From positions 186,001 through 250,000 of the forward strand of contig NZ_CP108003.1 of assembly GCF_041435055.1 (NCBI RefSeq): DNA of 64,000 bases, given 5' to 3'. The notes beneath the pieces are model-generated. The model ran no database searches, was not told the origin of the DNA, and worked only from the letters and a program-made list of their open reading frames with translations. This document shows, piece after piece, positions 10,243 to 18,919 of the stretch. The stretch's first letter is position 1. Every line of letters starts with the position of its first letter. This DNA comes from Streptomyces sp. NBC_00341. GTDB lineage: Bacteria > Actinomycetota > Actinomycetes > Streptomycetales > Streptomycetaceae. A program made the position numbers and the translations under genes.

Positions 10243-11115
10243 TCACCGCGCCGAGCCCGCCGAGCCCGCCGGGTCCAGCGCGTCCGGCGGGAACGCGGGC
10301 ACGGCCCCCGCCCGCACGGCGTGGTCCAGCAGGGTACGGACCGCCGCGAGACCGTCCGCGCCGAGATCCTCGGTGTACTCGTTGACGTACAACTCGATGT
10401 GCTGCTTCTGCACTTCGGGCGCGAGCTCCTGCGCGTGCGCCCGCACATGGTCCCGCGACGCCTCGGGATCGGCCCACGCGTGCCGCACGGAGGCGCGGAC
10501 GGCCTCGGCGATGCCCGCGAGCCGCTCGGGGCCCAGATCGCGCCGGGCGACGATCGCACCGAGCGGGATGGGGAGCCCGGTCCGTTCCTCCCAGGCCTCG
10601 CCCAGGTCGACCAAGCGGTGCAGACCGTACTCGTGGAAGGTGAACCGGGCCTCGTGGATCACCAGGCCCGCGTCCACCTCGCCGTCCCTGACGGCCGGCA
10701 TGATCCGGTCGAACGGCATCACCACCGTGCGGATCTCCTGGCCCGGCAGCGCCTGCCGGGCCCACAGCCGCAACAGCAGGTAGGCCGTGGAGCGTTCGGT
10801 GGGGATCGCCACGACCCGCCCGCCCAGATCTGCGGGCTCGCAGGCGGTACGGGTGAGCAGCAGCGGTCCGCAGCCGCGGCCGAGCGCGCCGCCGCAGGGC
10901 AGCAGCGCGTACCGGTCCAGGACGTACGGCAGCGCCCCGTACGAGATCTTCAGCACGTCCAGCTCGCCGCGCGCGGCCATCGTGTTGGTGACGTCGATGT
11001 CCGCGATGGTGACCGAGGGGGACGGCACCCCCGGCAGCAGCCCGGCCGTCCACGCGTGGAAGACGAACGTGTCGTTGGGGCACGGCGAATAGGCGAGGTC
11101 CAGGGAGCTTGCCAT
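10243..11115 (-). CDS. mqnD: MqnD-like 1,4-dihydroxy-6-naphthoate synthase (futalosine pathway)
   Basis: A 290-residue protein of the MqnA/MqnD periplasmic-binding-protein fold, with the MqnD hallmarks AYSPCPNDTFVFHAW, ADIDVTN, PCGGALGRGCGPL and VIHEARFTFHEYGLH. MqnD converts cyclic dehypoxanthine futalosine to 1,4-dihydroxy-6-naphthoate in menaquinone synthesis. In Streptomyces the housekeeping mqn genes sit in the core chromosome, so a copy inside a polyketide cluster is unexpected. It lies just downstream of a methyltransferase gene on the same strand (28-bp gap) and has an AGGAG ribosome site. It may supply an aromatic building block or be a resistance copy of a target; both are inference. 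Confidence 0.85.
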   Translation of the reverse strand: MASSLDLAYSPCPNDTFVFHAWTAGLLPGVPSPSVTIADIDVTNTMAARGELDVLKISYGALPYVLDRYALLPCGGALGRGCGPLLLTRTACEPADLGGRVVAIPTERSTAYLLLRLWARQALPGQEIRTVVMPFDRIMPAVRDGEVDAGLVIHEARFTFHEYGLHRLVDLGEAWEERTGLPIPLGAIVARRDLGPERLAGIAEAVRASVRHAWADPEASRDHVRAHAQELAPEVQKQHIELYVNEYTEDLGADGLAAVRTLLDHAVRAGAVPAFPPDALDPAGSAGSAR

Positions 11116-11143
11116 GACACTCCTGTCTCTTTCCGCGGAGCGG

Positions 11144-11788
11144 CTATCGGGTCAGGTCCCAGAGCCCGAGGTACTTGTTGGGCGAGTTCTCGGGGATGAG
11201 GTCCAGCGGCTGCCCGAGGCCGAAGGGCGGCAGCGACAGATCGAGTTTCGCGTGCCGCAGACTCGGCTCCGCGATCCGCTCGGAGTTGGTGAACGCGTCC
11301 TGCTCCATCGTGGGATCGCTGGTGTAGCTCGTGGTGAGCAGGTACCGGCAGGAGCTGCGGAACCGCTCCAGGGCGGGCAGGACCATGCTGTTCGGCAGAT
11401 GGATGAACACGTCGCGGCAGACCAGCAGATCGGCCGTCCGCAGCACGGTGGCCGTGATGTCGACGACCTCCAGCCGGTAGCCGCGCTCCCTCAGCTCGGG
11501 CCAGGTGGCCCGCTCGTGGACGTCGTAGCCCCGGTAGTCGACGCCGTCGAGGTCCATCGTGCTCATCCAGGCCAGATCACCGCAGCCGGCGTCGTTGAGC
11601 GTCTTCACGTCGTACGTCTCGATGATGTTCATGAGCCCCTTGCGGACCAGCTGGGTGTGCGGCTCACTGGAGCCCCACCCGCAGACCGTGTCGGGGGCCT
11701 GGTCCGGCCATCCTCGTGAGAAGACGTTCAGGCTGGGGTTGTACTGGTGGAGCTCCCGTGCATCAGCGCGACCTAGTTGGTTGATCAC
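11144..11788 (-). CDS. Class I SAM-dependent methyltransferase
   Basis: A 214-residue protein with the Rossmann SAM-binding motif NDAGCGDLAWM, then DVHER (acidic residue ending strand 2) and LLVCRDVFIHLPN (motif IV region). The conserved part begins at the GTG at 11788; longer starts lack support and the ribosome site is weak. It precedes and probably shares a transcript with mqnD. The substrate is unknown: a sugar hydroxyl or an aromatic hydroxyl or carboxyl is possible. Confidence 0.75.
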   Translation of the reverse strand: MINQLGRADARELHQYNPSLNVFSRGWPDQAPDTVCGWGSSEPHTQLVRKGLMNIIETYDVKTLNDAGCGDLAWMSTMDLDGVDYRGYDVHERATWPELRERGYRLEVVDITATVLRTADLLVCRDVFIHLPNSMVLPALERFRSSCRYLLTTSYTSDPTMEQDAFTNSERIAEPSLRHAKLDLSLPPFGLGQPLDLIPENSPNKYLGLWDLTR

Positions 11789-11982
11789 GGCATCTCGCTC
11801 TCTTCGGGAACGGGTCGTCGGCCCCCACGGGAGCACGGGTCCCGTGCGCCGAACCACACCGAGCGCCGGACACCAGGTGTTCTCCCGAACTCCGTGGCGA
11901 GCTGCAGCAACGGACTGGTGAATCGACCAGTGTTGGGCCGGTGCGGTGAGCCTTTGGCGCCGTCGCTGGCAAGCTGCTGCTC

Positions 11983-13194
11983 ATGTCGGCGTACCACGTG
12001 GCGTTTCTGCCGTTTCCCGCGTTCGGACACATCAACACGACGCTGCCCGTCGTCACGGAGCTCGTACGCCGTGGCCACCGGGTGACCTTCGCGACCAACG
12101 CACGCTTCGCCCCCCTGGCGGCCGAGGCCGGCGCGACGGTGGTGGAGTACGAGTCCTGGCTCGCCTCGCGCAAGCTGCCCGACCGGGTGGACGCGGACTA
12201 CATGGTGCGCGAGCCGGTCCGCTCGATCGACGAGGCCATCGCCACCGTTCCGGTCTACGAGGCCGGATTCGGCGACGACATACCGGATGTGCTGCTGTAC
12301 GACGTCAGCACCTTCGCCGCCGGCCGGGTGCTGGCCCGCAAATGGCAGCGGCCCGCGATCGAGCTGTTCGCGACGTTCGCCTCCAACGAGCACTACTCAC
12401 TGACGCAGCAGATCGGTGCGCTGTACGCGGACGAGATCGACCGGGAGCACCCCGCGCTCATCGACTTCTTCGTGAAGCAGGGAAAGCTGCTGAGCGACCA
12501 CGGCCTCGCCGACGTCACGCTGGAGGAGTTCAACGCGGCGGCCGACGACGCGAACCTGGTGTTCCTGCCGAGGCCGTTCCAGCCGGCCGAGGAGACGTTC
12601 GACGAGCGGTTCGCCTTCGTCGGCGCGTGCCTGGGCGACCGGCCCGAGGACGCCCTCTGGAAGCCGCCGGGCGACGGCCGCCCGCTGCTGCTGGTGTCGA
12701 TGGGCAGCTTCAGCTTCGACCACCAGAAGGACTCGCTGCGTACCTGGGTGGACGCCTTCGCGGACAGCGAGTGGCAGGTGATCGTCTCGGCGGGCGCGCT
12801 GGCCGACAGCGAGGACCTGCCGACGGTGCCGGACAACGTCCAGCTGCACCGCTGGGTGCCGCAGCTGGCGGTACTGGAGCACGCGGACGCGTTCGTGTCG
12901 CACGCCGGGATGAACAGCGTGATGGAGGCGATGTACTTCGGAACGCCCGTGGTCGCGGTGCCGCACATGCCCGAGCAGCGGCTCGTCGCGGACCGGCTCC
13001 AGGAGCTCGGTCTCGGCGTGCACGTGCCGCAGGCCGAGGCGAGCGGCGAGCGGGTGCGCGCCGAGGTGGACCGCATCGTCAAGGACGGGCGGACACGCGC
13101 CCGGGTCGATGCGCTGAGTGGTGCGATGCGTTCGGCCGACGGCCCGGTGCTCGCCGCGGACTACGTCGAGAAGGTGGCCGCGCGCGGGTGCTGA
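11983..13194 (+). CDS. Macrolide-type glycosyltransferase (MGT/OleD-like)
   Basis: A 403-residue GT-B enzyme. The N-terminal HVAFLPFPAFGHINTTLPVV and the C-terminal VSHAGMNSVMEAMYFGTPVV are diagnostic of the MGT family. It stands alone on the plus strand, divergent from the methyltransferase and convergent with the PAS-LuxR regulator. Three of the four glycosyltransferases here share this architecture. It could add a sugar to the product or take part in glycosylation-based self-protection. Confidence 0.85.
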   Translation: MSAYHVAFLPFPAFGHINTTLPVVTELVRRGHRVTFATNARFAPLAAEAGATVVEYESWLASRKLPDRVDADYMVREPVRSIDEAIATVPVYEAGFGDDIPDVLLYDVSTFAAGRVLARKWQRPAIELFATFASNEHYSLTQQIGALYADEIDREHPALIDFFVKQGKLLSDHGLADVTLEEFNAAADDANLVFLPRPFQPAEETFDERFAFVGACLGDRPEDALWKPPGDGRPLLLVSMGSFSFDHQKDSLRTWVDAFADSEWQVIVSAGALADSEDLPTVPDNVQLHRWVPQLAVLEHADAFVSHAGMNSVMEAMYFGTPVVAVPHMPEQRLVADRLQELGLGVHVPQAEASGERVRAEVDRIVKDGRTRARVDALSGAMRSADGPVLAADYVEKVAARGC

Positions 13195-13216
13195 CCGGCG
13201 CGGACCACCCCTGGCC

Positions 13217-13252
13217 CCGGGGCGCCGGCCTGCGTGCGGGGCGGCGCCCCGG
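13217..13252. terminator. Bidirectional terminator-like hairpin
   Basis: An 11-bp stem, CCGGGGCGCCG paired with CGGCGCCCCGG, separated by 14 bases. It lies between the convergent glycosyltransferase and regulator genes. Confidence 0.6.
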
Positions 13253-13265
13253 CGGGGTGCCCGGG

Positions 13266-14087
13266 TCAGGCGCTGCAGTCCGGCCGCAGGCCCCGGGTGC
13301 GTTCTGCCCCCTGGCGGTCGGGGCGGATGTACTCGGGCAGGATCCGGGGCGGCCAGCACCCGATGCTGAACATGCCCATCGAGTAGGCCTTCGCCGCGAG
13401 CGCCGTGCGGTTGGGCACCTTGAACTGCCGCAGCAGGATGCTCACGTGGTACTCGACGCCCTGGCGGCTGAGGAAGAGCTTGGCCGCCAGGCGCACGGTC
13501 GGGTCGCCCGCCGCGACGCCCTCCAGGACCTTCGCGGTGAGGGCCGTCAGCTTCCGCTGCGAGCCGACGAGTTCCTGCCGGTCGTCGGCCGTCTCCTGCG
13601 GCGTGAACTGCGCCATGATCATCTTGACCCGGCCGCTGTCGTCCTTCACCGGGAACGCGGTGAGCTTCCCGGAGACCGCGGTGTCGTGGAACCACATGGC
13701 GATGGACCGGCTGACGACGGGGGCGTGGTGCTCCTGGACCAGCCGGCCGAACTGGCGCAGTACGTACTGGCGCACGCTCGGGTGCAGGAACTCGGCGAAA
13801 CTGCGCTCACGGATCTCGTCGGGATAGCGGCCGCACTGCGTACTGAACGCGTTGTTGACCGACCGTACGCGCAGGGTCGGATCAAGGATCGCCAGGCCGA
13901 CTCCCGAACGTTCGAACATGGAGAGGACCACGGCGCTGTACTCGTCGCTCCGGATCTCCGCGGTGAACAAGGACGATTCGGCGTCGCGTGGTTCGTCGAC
14001 TGCCTGAGACGGTCTTCGCGCAGTGGTGGAAACCACCCCGGCCGGCTGCGGAAATTCGCTCCTGGTGCTGGTTTCTGCATGGAACAT
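13266..14087 (-). CDS. PAS-LuxR transcriptional regulator (PimM-like)
   Basis: A protein of about 273 residues with a PAS domain in its middle (VGLAILDPTLRVRSVNNAF onwards, roughly residues 60-165) and a LuxR-type helix-turn-helix near the C-terminus (LTALTAKVLEGVAAG through VPNRTALAAKAYSMG). This matches PimM/AmphRIV, cluster-situated activators of polyene and other polyketide pathways, though it is longer than PimM (192 aa). The ATG at 14087 is preferred because a GGGGAAGG site lies 10 bases upstream; an in-frame GTG at 14096 is the alternative. Its likely operator occurs at 18880-18895 before the PKS2 operon. Confidence 0.85.
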   Translation of the reverse strand: MFHAETSTRSEFPQPAGVVSTTARRPSQAVDEPRDAESSLFTAEIRSDEYSAVVLSMFERSGVGLAILDPTLRVRSVNNAFSTQCGRYPDEIRERSFAEFLHPSVRQYVLRQFGRLVQEHHAPVVSRSIAMWFHDTAVSGKLTAFPVKDDSGRVKMIMAQFTPQETADDRQELVGSQRKLTALTAKVLEGVAAGDPTVRLAAKLFLSRQGVEYHVSILLRQFKVPNRTALAAKAYSMGMFSIGCWPPRILPEYIRPDRQGAERTRGLRPDCSA

Positions 14088-14252
14088 GTGCGCCACACCT
14101 TCCCCGATTTTGTGTGTATCGGCGGGCGCTCAGCAGCCTAGGAGTTCATGGCCGGATCTCGCTGCAGTCCTGGTAGTGCGCGACTAGCGCAACGCTCAGG
14201 AAGGCGTGGATCATGGACCTCCGGATCACTCCGGGGATCGGCGACCCGATCG

Positions 14253-15833
14253 TCAGGGAAGAGTCGACACGTCCTGCGCCAGGTCGTTCACCAGGCCGTT
14301 CAGCATCTCGGTCATCTCGGCGCGGGTGCCGGCGGCGCCGTAGACGTGGAAGTCGGGGCGGATCAGCGCGGCCGGTGCCAGCACGGCCTCCTTCAGCCAG
14401 GCGGTATACGTGCCGTCGATGTCGACATCGGGCGTCAGATGGACGATCGAGCAGCCCAGCGCGCCGAGCCGGCCGGCCAGGACCGGCTCCACCAGGGTCT
14501 CCGGGTCGTCCAGACTGAGCAGGGCGAAGGTGCCACCGCACAGCTCACCGGCGTCCGCACGGCCGGTGCGCGCCTGGGGAACGATCCTGCTGTCCGGTCC
14601 GGCGAACAGGCCGTCGGCGGACTGCTGGAACAGCCCCGCCTTCAAGGCCTCCTCCCCCGGGCGGGCGAACGCCTCCGGATCGCGGGAAGGAGCGTCGTCC
14701 GCCCCGCGCACGGCCAGCAGGGCACTGTCCCGGTAGCCGGCGACAGCCGGGTCGACCGTGCCGATCAGCTCGGCCAGGTTCACCGACATGTCGATGGTCC
14801 GCTGGGCGTCGGGGCGGCGCTCGGCCTCGTAGCTGTCGAGCAGTTCCTCACCGGCCGAACCGGCGAGGACCAGGTGGAGCTTCCAGGCCAGGTTGGTCAC
14901 GTCCCTGATTCCGGTGCACATGCCCTGGCCGGCGTGCGGGGGCATCACATGGGCGGCATCGCCCGCGATGAAGACCCGGCCGGGACCCCGCGAGCGCCAG
15001 CGGTCGGCGTTGCGGCCCAGGCACGTGTAGGCGACGTACCGCTGGAGCGTCGCGTTGTCGGGGTTGACCCCGAAGTGGGTCAGCAGCCGCCAGGCGTTCT
15101 CCACGGTGTCGAAGTCCTCGAAGGACTGACCGGGAAGCCGCATGAACTCCCAGCGGCTGTGGGACGGCCCGGCCGACAGGTCGACGCGGGGCTGCGCAGG
15201 GTCGGCGACCTGCACGTTCTGCGAAGGGAACTGCGCGGTGTCGTGCGGCATGACGTCGCAGGCCATCCAGTCGGCGGCGTAATCGGACGCCGAGACCGAG
15301 ACGCCCAGCCGCTTGCGTACGAAGCTGTTGGCTCCGTCGCAGCCGACCAGCCAACGGGCGGCCAGGACGCGCTCGCCGTCCTTCGAGCGGACCGTGAGCC
15401 TTACCGAGTCGTCCTCCTCGGTCAGACCGACAGCCTCGAAACCGCGCAGCACCCGCAGGCCGGGCAGCTGCTCGCCGCGCCCGACCAGGGCCGACTCCAG
15501 GCCCGGTTGGTAGAAGGAGGTCGCTTCCGGCCAGCGGTAGCGGTCGTCGTGGTTCAGCTCGAAGTGCATCAGCGTCCGGCCCTCGCCGTTGACCACGACG
15601 TAGTCCTTGGTCAGCTCACTGACCGGGGCGAGCGCGTCGGCGACGCCTATCGTGCCGAGGATGCGGCCGACATGACGGTCGAAGGAGACCGCCCGGGGCA
15701 GGTTGTAGGGCTCCACGTACTTTTCCACCACGGTCACACGCCAGCCGCGCTGGGCAAGCATGATCGACAGCACCTGTCCCACAGGGCCGTAGCCGACTAC
15801 CAGGACATCCGCGTCCGCTGCGTCTTCATTCAC
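14253..15833 (-). CDS. FAD-dependent aromatic monooxygenase (PHBH fold, MhpA-like)
   Basis: A 526-residue flavoprotein hydroxylase. The N-terminal VVGYGPVGQ is the GxGxxG FAD site. LVGCDGANSFVR is the DG motif and FIAGDAAHVMPPHAGQG the GD motif. The pattern is closest to MhpA-type phenol hydroxylases and polyketide hydroxylases that add oxygen to electron-rich aromatic rings using NAD(P)H and O2. The GTG start at 15833 gives the expected short lead before the FAD motif. It is the first of two such enzymes on this strand, consistent with an aromatic precursor or product in the pathway. Confidence 0.85.
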   Translation of the reverse strand: MNEDAADADVLVVGYGPVGQVLSIMLAQRGWRVTVVEKYVEPYNLPRAVSFDRHVGRILGTIGVADALAPVSELTKDYVVVNGEGRTLMHFELNHDDRYRWPEATSFYQPGLESALVGRGEQLPGLRVLRGFEAVGLTEEDDSVRLTVRSKDGERVLAARWLVGCDGANSFVRKRLGVSVSASDYAADWMACDVMPHDTAQFPSQNVQVADPAQPRVDLSAGPSHSRWEFMRLPGQSFEDFDTVENAWRLLTHFGVNPDNATLQRYVAYTCLGRNADRWRSRGPGRVFIAGDAAHVMPPHAGQGMCTGIRDVTNLAWKLHLVLAGSAGEELLDSYEAERRPDAQRTIDMSVNLAELIGTVDPAVAGYRDSALLAVRGADDAPSRDPEAFARPGEEALKAGLFQQSADGLFAGPDSRIVPQARTGRADAGELCGGTFALLSLDDPETLVEPVLAGRLGALGCSIVHLTPDVDIDGTYTAWLKEAVLAPAALIRPDFHVYGAAGTRAEMTEMLNGLVNDLAQDVSTLP

Positions 15834-15960
15834 GGCCCGACCGTAGTTCAGCGGGAGGCGTTGCAGGCCGGCTCCCGCACGGGTCAGGGACAAGCACCAG
15901 AATGAGCAGCCGTGGCTTGACCGGACCGGGATGCGGCCTTCACCGGTGGTGTGCGGGGAG

Positions 15961-16899
15961 TCAGCGGCGGTCGTACCTGTCCGCCATCGCGTGAAAGATC
16001 TTCTTGGGTTCCCAGCGGGTTTCGTCGAGCATGCGGACCACGCCGTAGGAGGCGATGTCACGCGCCCCGGGCTTGTCGAAGCCGGCGAAGGAGAACCACA
16101 GCGCGGTGTCCACCCCCTCTTCCTCGAAGACCGTCAGCAGCTCGGTGAGGTAGCGGACCTGCTCGTCCTCGTCCGACACCGGCCCCGGCGGCGGATCCCA
16201 GGCCATGCCGCCGAGTTCACCCGCCCCGAGGTAGGCGCAGGTGCCGTACTCGGTGACGGCGACCGGCTTGCCGTGGCGGCGGAACTCGCGCAGGTGGGTG
16301 CGGAAGGTGTCCGCGTTGTGGGCGCCGCGGTAGGCGTTGATGCCGACGAGGTCGAACGGGGCCCAGTCGATGGACTCCCAGGGGCCGGACGCGTAGGTGA
16401 CCCGGCCACCGAAGTGTGCGCGCACGGTGGCGACGGCCTCGGCGAGGAAGCTGTTGACACGCTCGGTCGCCCGGCCCAGGTCGGACCACCACTGCGCGTC
16501 GGACCCCATGGAGTAGATGCGGCGGCCGAAGGAGTCACCGGGGAAGAAGCCGCCGCAGAAGACACTGATCTCGCACCCGGTCACGAACACCACCTCGGCC
16601 CCGGTCCGCCGTACGGCTTCGGCACGCCGGGCGCAGTCCACGAAGAAGGGCAGCAGACACTCCGCGGGGAGGTCGACGGGGAAGGGCGCGAACCAGACCT
16701 CCAGGCCGGCCTCGGCGGCGCTCAGGGCCGCCGTGCTCAGCCGTTCCGGGTCGCGCCCCGACACGCGTACCGCGTCGCAGCGCAGTTCACCGGCGAGCAC
16801 CGCCATGTCGCGCCGGACCGCCTCCGGGTCGAAGGTCTTCCGGGTGAACTGCTCCCCGGGAAGGAACCCGGTGTCGTAGTTGATGCCGCGTGCGCGCAC
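15961..16899 (-). CDS. TIM-barrel glycosidase-like protein (often labelled 'abortive infection protein')
   Basis: A 312-residue soluble protein without signal peptide or membrane segment. The order of conserved pieces (RARGINYDTGFLPGE at the N-terminus, FVTGCEISVFCGGF, DLVGINAYRG, VTEYGTCAYLGAGELGGMAW) resembles a GH-type TIM barrel in which Glu in GCEIS and Glu in TEYG would be the acid/base and nucleophile. Databases often carry the name 'abortive infection protein' for such actinomycete proteins, but nothing here shows a phage-defence role. Between two FAD monooxygenases in a glycosylated-polyketide cluster, cleavage of a sugar from an intermediate is a reasonable but untested idea. Confidence 0.6.
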   Translation of the reverse strand: MRARGINYDTGFLPGEQFTRKTFDPEAVRRDMAVLAGELRCDAVRVSGRDPERLSTAALSAAEAGLEVWFAPFPVDLPAECLLPFFVDCARRAEAVRRTGAEVVFVTGCEISVFCGGFFPGDSFGRRIYSMGSDAQWWSDLGRATERVNSFLAEAVATVRAHFGGRVTYASGPWESIDWAPFDLVGINAYRGAHNADTFRTHLREFRRHGKPVAVTEYGTCAYLGAGELGGMAWDPPPGPVSDEDEQVRYLTELLTVFEEEGVDTALWFSFAGFDKPGARDIASYGVVRMLDETRWEPKKIFHAMADRYDRR

Positions 16900-17037
16900 G
16901 TCACTGCTCCCCTTGTCTCCGAACGAGTCAGTGTGCCGGGTTCGGAGGCGGGCCGGACTCCGGAGGCGGGCCCGTCGTCCGTCGCCGGCACACTGCCGGC
17001 CTCGCGGTGGAGGAGGTGCCTTGCTTGCCGTGGTCGC

Positions 17038-18636
17038 TCAGCGTTCCGGACGCGTACGGCCGGCCGGAGCCGCACCGCAGGCGCTGCCGAACCAGCCGGC
17101 CAGCGCGTCGCGGAGCCCTTCAGAGGCCCGGTCGGACGGCTCACCGGGGGCGGCCGCCCAGGCGACGTAGCCGTCGGGCCGGATGAGCAGCGCGGCCGCG
17201 GGCGGCTGCGCGCAGCGGGCGGCGACGATGTCGACCCGGTCCTTCCATTCCGCCGCGGCTTGTGCCGGATACGGTTCCCCGGCCAGGTCGAGCAGGACCG
17301 GCCGGCCTGCGCGCATGAGTTCGGCGAGCCGTGCGGGGCCGCCGCCGGTCTCCAGGGCGAGGTCCGGGGCGAAGTGTCCCGCGAGCGGGTGCGCCGATGT
17401 CGTCCCGTAGCGGAGGTCGTCGCCGGCCAGCAGGTCGGCGACGCGCTGGATGTTGTCCTTGGAGTGCAGGAGCTCCCCGAAGAGCTCGCGCAGCGCGGTG
17501 ACCTCGGGGCCGGGGGCCATGAGCGCCGTCTGGGCCTGGGTGTGCATGAAGACGCGGCGCCCGGCCGCGTGCCGCTCGGTGTGGTAGCTGTCGAGGAGGC
17601 CGGGCGGTGCCCAGCCGAGGATCTGCGCGGCCAGTTTCCAGCCGAGGTTGGCGGCGTCCTGGAGGCCCAGGTTGAGCCCGGGGCCGCCGACGGCCGAGTG
17701 GACGTGCGCGGCGTCCCCCGCGAGGAGAACCCGGCCGCTGCGGTAGACCTCGGCCAGCCGGGTGCTGCGGCCGACGAGGCGGCGCAGCATGTGCGGGCCG
17801 GGCCCGGACGGCGGGGCGAGGGGCAGATCGATGCCGAGTACGCGGCGGACGCTGTCGCGCATGTCATCGAGCGTCATCGCCGTGTCCTCGCCCTCCGGCG
17901 GGGAGCCCCATTCGAGGGTCAGGAGGCGGTGGTTGCCGTCCGGCAGCGCCGCGAAGGCGAAGATGCCGTGCTGGGTGCGGTTGAACGTGAACACCGGGCT
18001 CATCCGGCCGTGACCGGGGACGTCGAGCTCACCGGTGTCCGGCACCAGCGCCGAAGCGGGCAGAGTGGCATACGCGGCCCGGGAGACCAGATCGCAACCG
18101 GTAGCTCCCGGAAAGGAGATACCGGCCAGCTTGCGGACGGTGCTCTTCCCGCCGTCGCAGCCGACGAGGTGGCGGGCGCGCAACTCGTAGCTGTCGTCGC
18201 CGTACCGGACCTGGGCGGTCACCTGCTCCTCGGACTGGTAAAGGCCTGTCAGTTCATGCCGGCGGCGGATTTCCACCCCGAGCTCGCGGGCCCGTTCCGC
18301 CAGCACCTGTTCCATGCGCTGCTGCGTCACCGGCAGGACGGTCATCGGGTTGGCTTCCAGCACGCCCAGGTCCAGCGGGAGCGCGCCGAAGAGGTAGCCC
18401 GAGACCTGCTGGGGTACGCCGGCCACACCGCCGAACCGCTCGTACAGACCACGCTGGTCGAGGAACCGGACCACCTGGCCGGCCAGGCCGTTGGCCTTGA
18501 TCTGTGGGCTGGGGTCTGGCAGCCGTTCGAGGACGACCGGCCGCACCCCGGCCATGGCCAGCTCACATGCCAGCAGCAGCCCGACGGGGCCGCCTCCGAC
18601 GACGACGACATCGGCGGTCTCTGTCTCGACAGCCAT
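17038..18636 (-). CDS. FAD-dependent monooxygenase (PHBH fold, aromatic polyketide/rifampicin hydroxylase type)
   Basis: A 532-residue flavin hydroxylase with VVVGGGPVGLLLA at the FAD site, HLVGCDGGKSTVRK and RVLLAGDAAHVHSAVGGPGLN, and a C-terminal thioredoxin-like extension (LIRPDGYVAWA) as in PgaE, MtmOIV and Rox. It should hydroxylate or Baeyer-Villiger-oxidise an aromatic or polyketide substrate. The ATG at 18636 is fixed by GAGGAG seven bases upstream. It is divergent from the ligase-PKS2 operon across a 283-bp control region. The sequence does not say whether it acts in biosynthesis or in drug inactivation. Confidence 0.85.
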   Translation of the reverse strand: MAVETETADVVVVGGGPVGLLLACELAMAGVRPVVLERLPDPSPQIKANGLAGQVVRFLDQRGLYERFGGVAGVPQQVSGYLFGALPLDLGVLEANPMTVLPVTQQRMEQVLAERARELGVEIRRRHELTGLYQSEEQVTAQVRYGDDSYELRARHLVGCDGGKSTVRKLAGISFPGATGCDLVSRAAYATLPASALVPDTGELDVPGHGRMSPVFTFNRTQHGIFAFAALPDGNHRLLTLEWGSPPEGEDTAMTLDDMRDSVRRVLGIDLPLAPPSGPGPHMLRRLVGRSTRLAEVYRSGRVLLAGDAAHVHSAVGGPGLNLGLQDAANLGWKLAAQILGWAPPGLLDSYHTERHAAGRRVFMHTQAQTALMAPGPEVTALRELFGELLHSKDNIQRVADLLAGDDLRYGTTSAHPLAGHFAPDLALETGGGPARLAELMRAGRPVLLDLAGEPYPAQAAAEWKDRVDIVAARCAQPPAAALLIRPDGYVAWAAAPGEPSDRASEGLRDALAGWFGSACGAAPAGRTRPER

Positions 18637-18879
18637 CACAGATCTCCTCGAAGGTGGCGCTCCTGGGGGCACGCACAGGTGTACACGGCAAGTGGGCCGT
18701 GGACGACAACCGCGGTCTCGGCCATGGAGCTGACTCCGAATCTCCGCCGGACGGAAGAGAAGTGACGGGAGGTGAGACACGACGGAAGGTCCGGGGACCG
18801 GACCCGCGTCCCACCGCAACGTCCTTGCGCGCCCACACTAGACACGCCGTTCAAGGCCTGGTCCCACGGCTCCGGCGCA

Positions 18880-18895
18880 CTAGGGAATCCCCTAT
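18880..18895 (+). promoter_or_regulatory. Probable PAS-LuxR (PimM-type) operator
   Basis: CTAGGGAATCCCCTAT matches 14 of 16 positions of the published PimM consensus CTVGGGAWWTCCCBAG as I recall it. The site overlaps where a -35 box would be: a -10-like GATACT follows at 18908-18913, 17 bases after 18890. That is the geometry of PimM-activated promoters. The gene for a PimM-like protein lies 5 kb away at 13266. Confidence 0.7.
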
Positions 18896-18919
18896 CAGCT
18901 CCCCGTCGATACTGCCGTC

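Noticed and set aside
17038..18636. Naming the FAD monooxygenase as rifampicin monooxygenase Rox
   Set aside because: It belongs to the same broad PHBH-fold group, but the visible motifs do not separate Rox from polyketide tailoring hydroxylases, and the context is biosynthetic.
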